DNA from: an uncultured Alcaligenaceae bacterium | GTDB lineage: Bacteria; Pseudomonadota; Gammaproteobacteria; Burkholderiales; Burkholderiaceae_B | Assembly: GCA_937952975.1 (NCBI GenBank) | Contig: CALFXX010000108.1 | Span: 1-25,519, forward strand | Direction: 5' to 3' | DNA: 25,519 nucleotides | Part shown: in pieces, positions 16,407 through 24,653 of the stretch | Position numbering within the stretch: the stretch's first letter is position 1 | How the letters are laid out: the number at the start of each line of letters is the position of its first letter | The notes under the pieces: model-generated | The model's database searches: none | What the model was told of the DNA's origin: nothing | What the model saw: only the letters and a program-made list of their open reading frames with translations | Program-made: the position numbers and the translations under genes

Positions 16407-18200
16407 ATGAACAGCAAACCCATACTTTATAGTTTAGAGCCTTTTGATTTGGCGGGACATCGCTTTCGAGTCGTTCTCACGATTCCCCGACCGAATCCGC
16501 TCGGACAAATTGTCTCGTTGCCCGCCTGGATTCCTGGCAGCTACCTTATTCGGGATTTTTCCCGCCAAATTGAAACAATCTCTGCGCGCTCAGGCAATCG
16601 CCGCCTGAACCTACTTAAACTTGACAACCATAGCTGGCGCGTCGAGCCTTGCGTCGGGCCACTTCACATCACGACTACTGTCTATGCCTACGATCTTTCG
16701 GTACGCGGGGCACATCTTGATGAGACACACGGTTTTTTCAACGGCACAAGCGTCTACTTGCGACCGCACGGGCTCGAAGAACACCCCTGCCGAGTGACGC
16801 TCATTGCACCTGCCATGGCAAATTGGCGCGCCTTCACAAGCCTGCCCCAAGCAACTCCGCCGACAACCGGCACCAAAGTTATCCGGGACTATGTCAATGG
16901 CTTTGGCGTTTATGAGGCACGTGATTACGACGATTTGATCGATCACCCCGTCGAAATGGGCAGACCCCAAGTCGTGCGGTTTAACGCTTGCGGCGCACCC
17001 CACGAGATGGTCTTTACTGGTGTGATCCCCAACTTGGATCTCAAACGTATCGCGCGCGACGTCAAAGCAATTTGTGAGAATCAAATCCGTTTTTTTGAGC
17101 CTGACACTGAGCAGGCACCCTTTTTGGACTCCGCTTTTAAATACGTGTTTATGACGATGGTTACGGGGGACGCCTACGGCGGCCTCGAACATCGGGCCTC
17201 AACCGCGCTCATGGCAGCGCGTAAAGACCTACCTACCCTGGGGCAAATGAAAGCTCCTGAAGGCTACCAAACCTTTTTGGGGTTGGTCAGTCACGAATAT
17301 TTTCATACCTGGCACGTTAAACGCATCAAACCAGCGGTCTTTGCACCCTATGACCTGTCCCAAGAAACGCACACACGCCTACTTTGGATTTTCGAAGGAT
17401 TCACTTCGTACTACGACGACTTGATGCTCTTGCGCAGTGGCGTGATCAGCGAGTCTGAATATTTGCAAACGCTCGGCAAACAAATTAGCGGCGTTCACGC
17501 CACGCCTGGCCGGCACAAGCAATCCGTCGCAGAGAGTTCTTTTGACGCCTGGTCACGCTATTACAAACAAGACGAAAACTCGCCGAATGCGCTCGTCAGC
17601 TACTACACCAAGGGCTCATTAATAGCGTTAGGCTTAGACCTGACAATTCGGGGCGCCACGCATGATGCATTTAGCTTAGATGACGTCATGCGAGAGCTTT
17701 GGGAGCAATACGGGCGAGATTTTTATCGGGGGGCTGCTCAGGGCTTAAAAGAGAAGGCCTTTGCTCGGTTGGTATTTGGCTGCACAGGGGTCGACGTTTC
17801 AGAACAGATCGCCAGGTGGGTGTATGGCCGCGAAGATGTACCTTTGCGCGCACTGTTTGCCCAACACGGCATTCAGATGCACTGGCACACAACAAATAAT
17901 TTGCCGACCCTAGACGTGCGAACGCGCAAACAAGGCGATCATGTTGTGCTGACCACGGTCTTCGAGCACGGTGCCGCCCATCAAGGCGGGCTCTCGGCGC
18001 ACGACACGCTCGTTGCAATTGAGGGTGTACGCGTTGACGCCTCGAACAACTCGTTAGAAAGTGTCTTGGCTCGGCATGTTGCGGGTGAACGCGTCAAGGT
18101 GCATGTATTCAGGCGCGATGAATTACGCGAGTTTTCGGTTAAGCTCGCAGCCCCCGCTCAAACGCAATGCCAACTCAAACCTATGACTGCACTTTTATGA
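16407..18200 (+). CDS. M61 family metallopeptidase (glycyl aminopeptidase type) with PDZ domain
   Basis: 597 residues. Zinc peptidase of family M61: the motif H-E-Y-F-H (296-300) with the third ligand Glu330 in F-E-G-F-T-S-Y-Y, plus the conserved G-G-L-E-H-R (258-263). An N-terminal beta-rich domain (about 5-200) precedes the thermolysin-like catalytic part (about 205-480), and the C-terminal 100 residues form a PDZ-like module (G-A-A-H-Q-G-G-L-S-A-H-D). No signal peptide is visible, so a cytoplasmic location is likely. Known members prefer glycine or alanine at the N-terminus of peptides; the substrate here is unknown. Its stop codon overlaps the mnmH start (ATGA), so translation is probably coupled. 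Confidence 0.9.
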   Translation: MNSKPILYSLEPFDLAGHRFRVVLTIPRPNPLGQIVSLPAWIPGSYLIRDFSRQIETISARSGNRRLNLLKLDNHSWRVEPCVGPLHITTTVYAYDLSVRGAHLDETHGFFNGTSVYLRPHGLEEHPCRVTLIAPAMANWRAFTSLPQATPPTTGTKVIRDYVNGFGVYEARDYDDLIDHPVEMGRPQVVRFNACGAPHEMVFTGVIPNLDLKRIARDVKAICENQIRFFEPDTEQAPFLDSAFKYVFMTMVTGDAYGGLEHRASTALMAARKDLPTLGQMKAPEGYQTFLGLVSHEYFHTWHVKRIKPAVFAPYDLSQETHTRLLWIFEGFTSYYDDLMLLRSGVISESEYLQTLGKQISGVHATPGRHKQSVAESSFDAWSRYYKQDENSPNALVSYYTKGSLIALGLDLTIRGATHDAFSLDDVMRELWEQYGRDFYRGAAQGLKEKAFARLVFGCTGVDVSEQIARWVYGREDVPLRALFAQHGIQMHWHTTNNLPTLDVRTRKQGDHVVLTTVFEHGAAHQGGLSAHDTLVAIEGVRVDASNNSLESVLARHVAGERVKVHVFRRDELREFSVKLAAPAQTQCQLKPMTALL

Positions 18201-19294
18201 CGCGCCCTGACACAGATGACTTCGCCTCACTTTTTACACGCGAGGTCGCTCTTTTAGATGTACGCGCCCCCATTGAGTTTGAACAAGGGGCCTTTCCAGG
18301 CGCGACCAACCTGCCGCTCATGAACGATCAAGAGCGTCATCAAGTAGGCCTAAGGTACAAAGAAGTCAACCAAGAGGCTGCCATCGAACTGGGACATGAA
18401 CTGGTTTCAGGTGAGATCAAAGCAGCACGCGTCGCGCAATGGAAAGCCTTTGCACAAGCGCATCCCGAGGGCTACCTCTATTGCTTTCGAGGCGGGCTGC
18501 GCTCTCGTATTTCGCAAAGCTGGCTTGCTGAAGCTGGAATCGAATACCCGCGCATCATAGGTGGCTACAAAGCCATGCGTACGTTTTTGCTCGAGTCGCT
18601 AGCCAAACAGATTGAAGCCTCTGACTTTGTATTGGTGTCCGGCCTGACGGGATCCGGCAAAACCGAGGTCATTCAGTCGCTGAGCTCTGTTGTTGATCTT
18701 GAGAAGCTCGCGCATCACCGAGGCTCAAGTTTTGGCAAACACGCAACAGACCAACCGGTACAAATTAACTTTGACAACAGCCTGGCGATTGCCCTGTTAC
18801 GTTTGCAGGCGCAAGGTAAGGCGCGCATTGCACTCGAAGATGAATCTCGCATGATTGGCCGCTGCGCCCTTCCGATAAGTTTGCGCGACAAAATGCAAAC
18901 CAGCTCGGTGGTTTGGCTCGAAGAGCCAATGGCGGTCAGGGTAGAACGGATCTTGCACGACTATGTCGAAGATCTTGGTGGCCAATTTGCCGCTAAGTTG
19001 GGTGGCGAGGCCGGTTTTGATGCATTCTCGACACGCCTGCTCGAGAGTTTGCAAAATTTGTTGAAGCGCTTGGGTGGCGAGCGCCACGCCCGCCTAGCCA
19101 CAATCATGCAAGCCGCCCTGGACGAACAAAAGTCAAAGGGCACGCTTGATTTACATCGCGAGTGGATTCGACCATTGCTCAGCGAATATTACGATCCAAT
19201 GTACGAACATCAACGTACAAGCAAACGATCGCGCGTCATTTTTTCGGGCGATCGTGCTGCGGTCACCAAGTTCTTGCTTCAAAAGGGGTTTTAA
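18197..19294 (+). CDS. mnmH: tRNA 2-selenouridine synthase MnmH (SelU)
   Basis: 365 residues. Replaces the 2-thio group of wobble uridine by selenium using selenophosphate, through a geranylated intermediate, on tRNAs for Lys, Glu and Gln. An N-terminal rhodanese domain (D-V-R-A-P-I-E-F-E-Q-G) carries the active Cys96 in Y-C-F-R-G-G-L-R-S-R; a P-loop domain follows with G-L-T-G-S-G-K-T (149-156), L-E-D-E-S-R-M-I-G and Y-Y-D-P-M-Y near the end. I chose the ATG at 18197 because it overlaps the upstream stop in ATGA and places the cysteine almost exactly as in E. coli (Cys97). An ATG at 18167 would add ten residues. Selenium use also needs selD, which is not in this window. ttcA starts 1 base after its stop. 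Confidence 0.93.
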   Translation: MTRPDTDDFASLFTREVALLDVRAPIEFEQGAFPGATNLPLMNDQERHQVGLRYKEVNQEAAIELGHELVSGEIKAARVAQWKAFAQAHPEGYLYCFRGGLRSRISQSWLAEAGIEYPRIIGGYKAMRTFLLESLAKQIEASDFVLVSGLTGSGKTEVIQSLSSVVDLEKLAHHRGSSFGKHATDQPVQINFDNSLAIALLRLQAQGKARIALEDESRMIGRCALPISLRDKMQTSSVVWLEEPMAVRVERILHDYVEDLGGQFAAKLGGEAGFDAFSTRLLESLQNLLKRLGGERHARLATIMQAALDEQKSKGTLDLHREWIRPLLSEYYDPMYEHQRTSKRSRVIFSGDRAAVTKFLLQKGF

Positions 19295-19295
19295 G

Positions 19296-20297
19296 ATGAA
19301 TATCAACGCCAATGAGGCAACCTCAACAATGAGCGAAAAGCAGCGCATCGAACACAACAAATTATCGAAACGCATCATGCGAGAAACTGGTCGCGCCATC
19401 AGCGACTACAACATGATCGAAGCCGGAGATCGTGTCATGGTTTGCCTCTCAGGAGGCAAGGACTCATACACCATGCTCGATGTTTTGTTGACGCTGCGTA
19501 CCCGAGCACCCATCGATTTTGACATCATCGCAGTCAATCTAGATCAAAAACAGCCGGGGTTTCCGGAAGAGGTGTTGCCAGACTATCTTCGCAAACGCGA
19601 CATCCCCTTTCACATCGAAAATCAGGATACTTACTCAATCGTCAAACGACTGATACCGGAAGGGAAAACCACTTGCTCGCTTTGTTCACGCCTGCGGCGA
19701 GGCATTCTGTATCGAGTGGCGGGTGAACTGGGGGCTACAAAAATCGCCTTGGGTCATCATCGTGATGATATTTTAGGAACCTTCTTTTTAAATCTGTTTT
19801 ATGGCGGAAAGCTTAAAGCGATGCCGCCCAAGTTGGTGTCAGATGACGGCAAGCACACAGTGATTCGCCCTCTGGCATATATCGAAGAAAAAGACTTAAT
19901 TGCCTACGCCAACTGGAAGCAGTTTCCTATTATTCCGTGCAATTTGTGCGGTTCGCAAGAAAACCTAAAGCGCAAAGAGGTAGGGCGTATGCTCGCGGAG
20001 TGGGATAAAAAACATCCGTCCCGCGCCTGGAGCATCTTCAATGCACTCTCAAACGTTGCACCATCGCATTTAATGGATCGCAATCTATTCGATTTTGTTG
20101 GGCTAAAACCAAGCGGGCTCGCAGATCCCGATGGGGATATGGCGTTTGATCCGCCTAGCTTTGAACCAAGTTCAGAACTAGGTGAAACAAACACAGCAGC
20201 CTTAAGCATGAGCCAACAGCCCATGCACTTCATTCAGCCGAGCGCAATCACGCCTTTGAAGAAGACACAGGGCGAAGTGACTTCTGACACCCTTTGA
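19296..20297 (+). CDS. ttcA: tRNA-cytidine(32) 2-sulfurtransferase TtcA
   Basis: 333 residues. Thiolates C32 in certain tRNAs using ATP and an iron-sulfur cluster. The PP-loop S-G-G-K-D-S is at 52-57, the cluster cysteines are C-S-L-C (127, 130) and C-N-L-C (215, 218), and G-H-H-R-D-D plus the R-P-L-A-Y-I-E-E segment fit the family. The start at 19296 has AAGGGG upstream; a longer frame would run 50 codons back into mnmH. The last 45 residues are a proline- and serine-rich tail outside the conserved core. It is the third gene of a peptidase-mnmH-ttcA operon. Confidence 0.95.
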   Translation: MNINANEATSTMSEKQRIEHNKLSKRIMRETGRAISDYNMIEAGDRVMVCLSGGKDSYTMLDVLLTLRTRAPIDFDIIAVNLDQKQPGFPEEVLPDYLRKRDIPFHIENQDTYSIVKRLIPEGKTTCSLCSRLRRGILYRVAGELGATKIALGHHRDDILGTFFLNLFYGGKLKAMPPKLVSDDGKHTVIRPLAYIEEKDLIAYANWKQFPIIPCNLCGSQENLKRKEVGRMLAEWDKKHPSRAWSIFNALSNVAPSHLMDRNLFDFVGLKPSGLADPDGDMAFDPPSFEPSSELGETNTAALSMSQQPMHFIQPSAITPLKKTQGEVTSDTL

Positions 20298-20350
20298 CTC
20301 GTGCACAAGCGGCAAAATATTTGCCGTTCAGGAGCTCAGTCAACAACAAT

Positions 20351-20370
20351 CCCCGTCTGATAGGACGGGG
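20351..20370 (-). terminator. Hairpin between the convergent ttcA and grxD genes
   Basis: A perfect 7-bp stem CCCCGTC/GACGGGG with a 6-base loop. On the minus strand it is followed by ATTGTTGTTG, a T-rich but interrupted tail; on the plus strand there is no T run. It more likely ends grxD transcription. Confidence 0.55.
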
Positions 20371-20380
20371 AGGGTGTGAA

Positions 20381-20707
20381 TTAAGCTGCCGCGCCCGCCG
20401 CAGTTAAGACCTGCTTGAGCTCTCCGCTTTGGTCCATTTCAGTCATGATGTCTGAACCGCCAATAAACTCCCCCTTCACGTACAACTGGGGTACGGTGGG
20501 CCATTGCGAAAACTCTTTGATGCCACTACGAACGGCCTCGTCTTCGAGCACGTTGACCGTCACCAAGGTCGTCACGCCATTGCTTTTCAAGAGTTGAATC
20601 GCTTTACCTGAAAAGCCACACTGCGGCGCTTGGGCTGTGCCCTTCATGAAAAGCACTACTGGATTATTAGTGACCGTCTCACGGATAAAAGTTTGAACGT
20701 CGCTCAT
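20381..20707 (-). CDS. grxD: Monothiol glutaredoxin, Grx4 type
   Basis: 108 residues. The active site is C-G-F-S (Cys30), typical of class II glutaredoxins that bind a [2Fe-2S] cluster with glutathione and pass it to target proteins or work with BolA. The cis-proline segment W-P-T-V-P-Q-L-Y and the glutathione-binding G-G-S-D-I-M are intact. GAGGGA lies before the ATG. It is 43 bases downstream of prmC on the same strand, so probably co-transcribed with hemA-prfA-prmC. Confidence 0.96.
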   Translation of the reverse strand: MSDVQTFIRETVTNNPVVLFMKGTAQAPQCGFSGKAIQLLKSNGVTTLVTVNVLEDEAVRSGIKEFSQWPTVPQLYVKGEFIGGSDIMTEMDQSGELKQVLTAAGAAA

Positions 20708-20750
20708 GCTGTCCCTCGTCGATGAAAGTTAATAATTAATTATAAAGACC

Positions 20751-21563
20751 CTACAAAGATCCGCCCGTCACTCGGGGCAAACCCGCTAAATCTTGCTTTG
20801 TCTCTACTGCTTCAAAGCCCATACCTGATAATAGTTGCGCAACACCTTCGCCCTGCCCATAACCATGCTCAAGCCACAGCCAGCCACCAGCATTTAAGCG
20901 TTGCGGCGCTCCTGCAACGATCTGCCGTAGCGCAGTCAGACCATCGGCACCATCCGTTAATGCCCCTTCAGGCTCAAACCTGAGATCGCCCTGCGACAAA
21001 TGCGGATCGTTACGAGCAATATAAGGCGGGTTTGAAACGATCACATCGAATCGCCCCTCTACCGGTAGGGCTTCGTACCAGCTTCCCAACCAAAATTGAA
21101 CCGGCGCACTGAGCTGATGGGCATTCTTTTGTGCGACGGCAAGCGCGGCTTCGCTGATGTCTGTTGCAATGACTCGAACTGCTGGCCGCGCTAACGCCAC
21201 GCTAATCGCGACCGCACCACTACCGGTACCCAACTCTAGTAATGACCGCGCCGCACCTTCCGGCAAACTTTGTAACGCCATTTCAACCAACAACTCGGTT
21301 TCAGGGCGAGGGATCAACACGTCCGCCGAGACACTTAACCGGTGGCCCATAAACTCGCGATGTCCGACCAAATGCGCCATCGGCACGCCCTGACGACGTT
21401 GTGCAGCCAAGGTCAAGAAGCGCGCGGCAACCTCAGGCGTTAAGGGGTCAGTATCATGCGCGAGCAACCACTCGCGCGGCTTGCCCAGCACCATTTCAAG
21501 CAACATTCTGGCCTCTAGTCGTGGCAAACCACTCATTGAGGTCAACGCTTGGGCCGTTTGCAT
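20751..21563 (-). CDS. prmC: Peptide chain release factor N5-glutamine methyltransferase
   Basis: 270 residues. Methylates the glutamine of the GGQ motif in RF1 and RF2, using S-adenosylmethionine. The SAM-binding E-L-G-T-G-S-G-A-V-A-I and the catalytic N-P-P-Y (with I-V-S before it) are both present, after an N-terminal substrate-binding domain (about 1-75) and the R-P-E-T-E segment. The ATG overlaps the prfA stop by one base (TAATG), which points to translational coupling with its own substrate RF1. Confidence 0.96.
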   Translation of the reverse strand: MQTAQALTSMSGLPRLEARMLLEMVLGKPREWLLAHDTDPLTPEVAARFLTLAAQRRQGVPMAHLVGHREFMGHRLSVSADVLIPRPETELLVEMALQSLPEGAARSLLELGTGSGAVAISVALARPAVRVIATDISEAALAVAQKNAHQLSAPVQFWLGSWYEALPVEGRFDVIVSNPPYIARNDPHLSQGDLRFEPEGALTDGADGLTALRQIVAGAPQRLNAGGWLWLEHGYGQGEGVAQLLSGMGFEAVETKQDLAGLPRVTGGSL

Positions 21564-22645
21564 TAGTTTTCGTCACCTAACGCGGCCAATAACTCTGCCT
21601 GATGCTCTGCAATCAAGGCGCCCGTCACGTCGGTTAAATCGCCTTCCATAATTGCGCCTAGCTTATACAACGTCAGGTTAATCCGGTGATCAGTCAAGCG
21701 CCCCTGTGGAAAGTTGTACGTACGAATCCGTTCAGAGCGATCCCCTGAACCGACCAGGCTTTTACGTTGCGCAGCCTCTTTATCGTGGCGTTCGCGCTGG
21801 ACCTTGTCTTTAAGCCTGGCCGCCAACACCTGCATCGCTTTATCTTTGTTGCGATGTTGCGACCGATCGTCTTGGCACTCGACCACCAAACCCGTTGGCA
21901 AATGAGTAATACGCACAGCAGAGTCAGTTTTATTAATATGTTGTCCGCCCGCGCCGCTCGCTCGAAAGGTATCGATACGCAACTCGCTGGGGTTGATCAC
22001 GATGTCGGTCGCGGCATCGGCTTCGGGCATGACGGCAACCGTGCAGGCAGAGGTATGAATACGCCCTTGCGTCTCAGTTGCCGGTACGCGTTGTACCCGA
22101 TGCGCACCCGATTCGAACTTCAGGCGGCCATACACACCATCGCCATCCAAACGGACAATCACCTCGCGGTAGCCACCTAACTCTGAGGGGCTTTCAGACA
22201 TCAGCTCGACTTTCCAACCCTGTTGCTCGGCATATCGGGTGTACATTCTTAACAAATCGCCCGAGAACAAAGCGCTCTCATCCCCACCCGTACCTGCACG
22301 AATTTCAAGAAAAACACTGCGACCATCGTCAGGGTCACGGGGCAGCAATTGCAATTGCAACTCAGCTTCAAGCTTTTCAATGCGCCCTTTGCAATCGTCA
22401 ATCTCCTCGAGCGCCATCGCCTTCATTTCAGGGTCATCAAGCATCGCGCGTGCGCCCTCTAGATCAGCTTCAGCCGCTTCGAACGCCTCAAAGGCCTTCA
22501 CAACCGGTTCAAGCTCTGCGCGTTCGCGCGATAGCTTGCGATATTGATTCATATCGTTGGCCGCATCTGGCTCAGACAGAATCGCATCAAGATCAACTAA
22601 GCGACGAGAGAGATGCTCTAAGCGAGCGCGCATTGAAGATTTCAT
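21563..22645 (-). CDS. prfA: Peptide chain release factor 1
   Basis: 360 residues, the same as E. coli RF1. Recognises UAA and UAG. The PxT anticodon-like motif is P-A-T at 188-190 and the peptidyl-tRNA hydrolysis motif G-G-Q is at 233-235, both at E. coli positions, which separates it from RF2 (S-P-F). The first ATG fits the family (M-K-x-S). It has no Shine-Dalgarno; the mRNA before it reads GACCTCC, which is anti-SD in sense. It lies 71 bases after hemA and overlaps prmC by one base. Confidence 0.97.
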   Translation of the reverse strand: MKSSMRARLEHLSRRLVDLDAILSEPDAANDMNQYRKLSRERAELEPVVKAFEAFEAAEADLEGARAMLDDPEMKAMALEEIDDCKGRIEKLEAELQLQLLPRDPDDGRSVFLEIRAGTGGDESALFSGDLLRMYTRYAEQQGWKVELMSESPSELGGYREVIVRLDGDGVYGRLKFESGAHRVQRVPATETQGRIHTSACTVAVMPEADAATDIVINPSELRIDTFRASGAGGQHINKTDSAVRITHLPTGLVVECQDDRSQHRNKDKAMQVLAARLKDKVQRERHDKEAAQRKSLVGSGDRSERIRTYNFPQGRLTDHRINLTLYKLGAIMEGDLTDVTGALIAEHQAELLAALGDEN

Positions 22646-22716
22646 GGAGGTCTTTAGGGGGAAATAAATAACGAAGCCTAAACGCTAAGGCTCACACAAG
22701 AAGGCTGACAGCGACG

Positions 22717-23991
22717 CTAACGCCGATCAGAACCCTTTGGGAAAATACGGGGTAACCAAGCCAGCAGTTGCTGACGCTCGGCCTCTTCGCTTTGATTCAA
22801 CGACGCTAAGGTGCCGTGCAAGAATTTTTGCGTCAAGCCATGTGCTAATTGTTCAAGCACTGCTTCGGGCGAATCACCTTTGGCTAACATTTTGCGCGCG
22901 CGCTCAAGCTCTTGGGCTTGTACGGCTTGAGCCGTTTGCTGCAGGTCGCGAATGATTGGCACATTGGCTCTGACTTGCATCCAATGCATAAAATTCAATA
23001 CGCGCTCGTCGATAATGGTTTCAGCCTGAACCACTGCAGCCAAGCGCGCTTCAGTGCCGCTTTGCACCACCGCGCCCAAATCATCAACCGAGTACAGATA
23101 CACATCATCAAGATGCGCCACTTCGGGTTCAATATCACGCGGCACTGCCAAATCGACCATGACGATGGGCTTGCGCTTACGCTGGCGCGTTGCACGCTCG
23201 ACCATCCCTAAGCCCAAGATCGGCAGGGTGCTTGCCGTACAGGATACGACTACGTCAAACTCAGCCAAACGCTCTGGCAAGTCAGCCAAGCGCATGGTAG
23301 TACCAGAAAACTGCTTGGCAAGCGATTCGGCACGCTCGATCGTGCGATTTGCCACAACAATCGAAGACGGCTCGCGGGCTGCAAAATGGGTTGCGCAGAG
23401 CTCAATCATTTCGCCCGCACCAATGAACAACACTTTTGAACTACGCAAATCGCCAAAAACGCGCTCAGTGAGTCGAACAGCCGCAGCCGCCAACGAAACA
23501 GATTGGGTGCCAATGGCTGTGGTCGAGCGAACCTCTTTAGCGACTGAAAAGGTGCGTTGAAATAGTTGATGTAGCAAGGTGCCCAAAGCACCAGCCTCGT
23601 CGGCGGCGCGCACGGCATCCTTCATCTGCCCCAAAATTTGAGGCTCGCCTAGCACCATCGAATCTAGTCCGCTTGCCACACGAAAAGCATGCCGCACGGC
23701 ATCGCCGCGGTCATGTAAGTAAACATGAGGCCTTAAATCGCCTGCATCAAGCTTATTGTAGTCAGCGAGCCAATCGGGCAAGCGTTCTGCCACCTGAGGC
23801 TCTGCGGCACAGTAAAGCTCGGTGCGATTACAGGTTGAGAGGATCGCGGCCTCTTTGACTGCGCCACCAAACGCCTCGCGCAGAGCCGTCAACGCTGGGC
23901 GCACTAAGTCTTCAGGCAACGAAACGCGCTCGCGTACCGAAACCGGCGCAGAGACGTGATTTAACCCTAAAGCGAGTACGTTGACGGACAT
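22717..23991 (-). CDS. hemA: Glutamyl-tRNA reductase
   Basis: 424 residues. Reduces glutamyl-tRNA to glutamate-1-semialdehyde with NADPH, the committed step of the C5 route to haem. The nucleophile is Cys54 in S-T-C-N-R-T-E; G-L-N-H near the N-terminus, the S-G-L-D-S-M-V-L-G-E-P-Q-I-L-G-Q signature and the NADPH-binding G-A-G-E-M follow in order, then the long C-terminal dimerisation helix. No clear Shine-Dalgarno is seen; the leader is about 140 nt if the TATAAT upstream is used. It heads the cluster hemA-prfA-prmC-grxD, an order known from enteric and betaproteobacteria for the first three genes. Confidence 0.97.
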   Translation of the reverse strand: MSVNVLALGLNHVSAPVSVRERVSLPEDLVRPALTALREAFGGAVKEAAILSTCNRTELYCAAEPQVAERLPDWLADYNKLDAGDLRPHVYLHDRGDAVRHAFRVASGLDSMVLGEPQILGQMKDAVRAADEAGALGTLLHQLFQRTFSVAKEVRSTTAIGTQSVSLAAAAVRLTERVFGDLRSSKVLFIGAGEMIELCATHFAAREPSSIVVANRTIERAESLAKQFSGTTMRLADLPERLAEFDVVVSCTASTLPILGLGMVERATRQRKRKPIVMVDLAVPRDIEPEVAHLDDVYLYSVDDLGAVVQSGTEARLAAVVQAETIIDERVLNFMHWMQVRANVPIIRDLQQTAQAVQAQELERARKMLAKGDSPEAVLEQLAHGLTQKFLHGTLASLNQSEEAERQQLLAWLPRIFPKGSDRR

Positions 23992-24137
23992 AGATTGCGG
24001 TAACGGTAAAGATAGGTGACAGACGACAAGCTCGACGCTAAAACATCAGAGCAGTTACAGTTGCAACGATTGATTTGAGACGAGCAACCGGAACAATCGT
24101 GAAGGGCAACGTGCACAATCACCCCCATAACAGTTCC

Positions 24138-24143
24138 ATTATA
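24138..24143 (-). promoter_or_regulatory. Possible -10 element of the hemA promoter
   Basis: TATAAT on the minus strand about 147 bases upstream of hemA. The -35 region is poor. A perfect 7-bp inverted repeat (CTCGCCT/AGGCGAG, 24153-24180) spans the stretch just upstream of it, between the divergent hemA and tRNA-Phe starts. Confidence 0.4.
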
Positions 24144-24196
24144 AAGCCGGATCTCGCCTCGTAAGTCGAAGAAAGGCGAGAAAACCCTTTTTGGTG

Positions 24197-24202
24197 TATC
24201 AT
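24197..24202 (+). promoter_or_regulatory. Possible -10 element of tRNA-Phe
   Basis: TATCAT, 14 bases before the tRNA 5' end. No convincing -35 at normal spacing. Confidence 0.35.
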
Positions 24203-24216
24203 TTCGCCCTTCAGAT

Positions 24217-24292
24217 GGCCTGGTAGCTCAGTCGGTAGAGCAGAGGATTGAAAATCCTTGTGTCGGTGGTTCGATTCCGCCCCGGGCCACCA
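24217..24292 (+). tRNA. tRNA-Phe (anticodon GAA)
   Basis: A complete 76-nt cloverleaf: acceptor GGCCTGG with CCGGGCC (one G-U), D arm GCTC/GAGC, anticodon stem GAGGA/TCCTT with loop TTGAAAA, 5-nt variable region, T arm GGTGG/CCGCC with loop TTCGATT, discriminator A, encoded CCA. It is intact and presumably functional. Its 3' end from the T loop on is repeated twice downstream, so it appears to have served as an attachment site. Confidence 0.97.
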
Positions 24293-24344
24293 TCTGAAAC
24301 TGAAAAAACCCCTGCGTTCGCGCTGGGGTTTTTGCTTTTGTGGG
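24271..24344 (+). repeat. Direct repeat copy A: tRNA-Phe 3' end plus terminator
   Basis: The stretch from the T loop (TCGATTCC) through the tRNA CCA and the following terminator to TGTGGG is 74 bases. Copy B at 24985-25057 matches with one substitution and one missing A; copy C starts at 25489 and is cut after 31 identical bases by the window end. Confidence 0.92.
24304..24333 (+). terminator. Terminator after tRNA-Phe
   Basis: AAAAACCCC pairs with GGGGTTTTT (24304-24312 and 24325-24333), with an inner GCG/CGC, followed by a T-rich tail. It ends the tRNA transcript and is part of the duplicated segment. Confidence 0.88.
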
Positions 24345-24378
24345 CTTGTAACTGGATGTTGCTAAAGATGTCTAGTTG

Positions 24379-24407
24379 TTGCCAAACTTGATTTCAACGC
24401 CTAGCAT
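24379..24407 (+). promoter_or_regulatory. Candidate promoter of the toxin-antitoxin pair
   Basis: TTGCCA (24379-24384) and TAGCAT (24402-24407) are exactly 17 bases apart. The predicted transcript start falls at about 24414, on the first ATG of the antitoxin, so the message may be leaderless or use the ATG at 24423. Confidence 0.4.
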
Positions 24408-24413
24408 TGGGGT

Positions 24414-24653
24414 ATGCCAAAGATGAGCTTAGAACTAACTGATTCACTACAGTCCTTTGTCGACTCTGCATCGAGTGAGCAGGGCTTTGTCTCGACTAAC
24501 GAATATGTTCTACACGTATTACAGAAAGAACAGGATCGCGCTCGTGTTCGAGCGCTGATCGAAGAGGGTGAAGCCTCGCCTGCCGAAGTGATAAGCGTTG
24601 AAGACTACATTGCTTCGCTACGAAACCAAATAGCTGCCAAAAAAGACCTTTGA
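24414..24653 (+). CDS. ParD-type antitoxin (ribbon-helix-helix)
   Basis: 79 residues, or 76 if the ATG at 24423 is used (GGGG lies 8-9 bases before it). The N-terminus M-S-L-E-L-T-D-S-L-Q-S-F-V-D followed by S-T-N-E-Y-V-L-H-V-L reads like the DNA-binding strand and two helices of a ParD/CopG-family antitoxin; the acidic C-terminal part (V-E-D-Y-I-A-S-L-R) would wrap the toxin. Its stop overlaps the toxin start in TTGA, the usual antitoxin-first arrangement. Such antitoxins repress their own promoter. Identification is by pattern and context; it is cargo of the first cassette. Confidence 0.8.
   Translation: MPKMSLELTDSLQSFVDSASSEQGFVSTNEYVLHVLQKEQDRARVRALIEEGEASPAEVISVEDYIASLRNQIAAKKDL

Noticed and set aside
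16611..17192. 193-codon open frame antisense to the M61 peptidase
   Set aside because: Shadow of a conserved gene; no family pattern and no initiation signal.
22078..22671. 197-codon open frame antisense to prfA
   Set aside because: Fully opposite a well-conserved gene; the product is rich in Arg, His, Pro and Gln as expected from the reverse strand of a GC-biased coding region.
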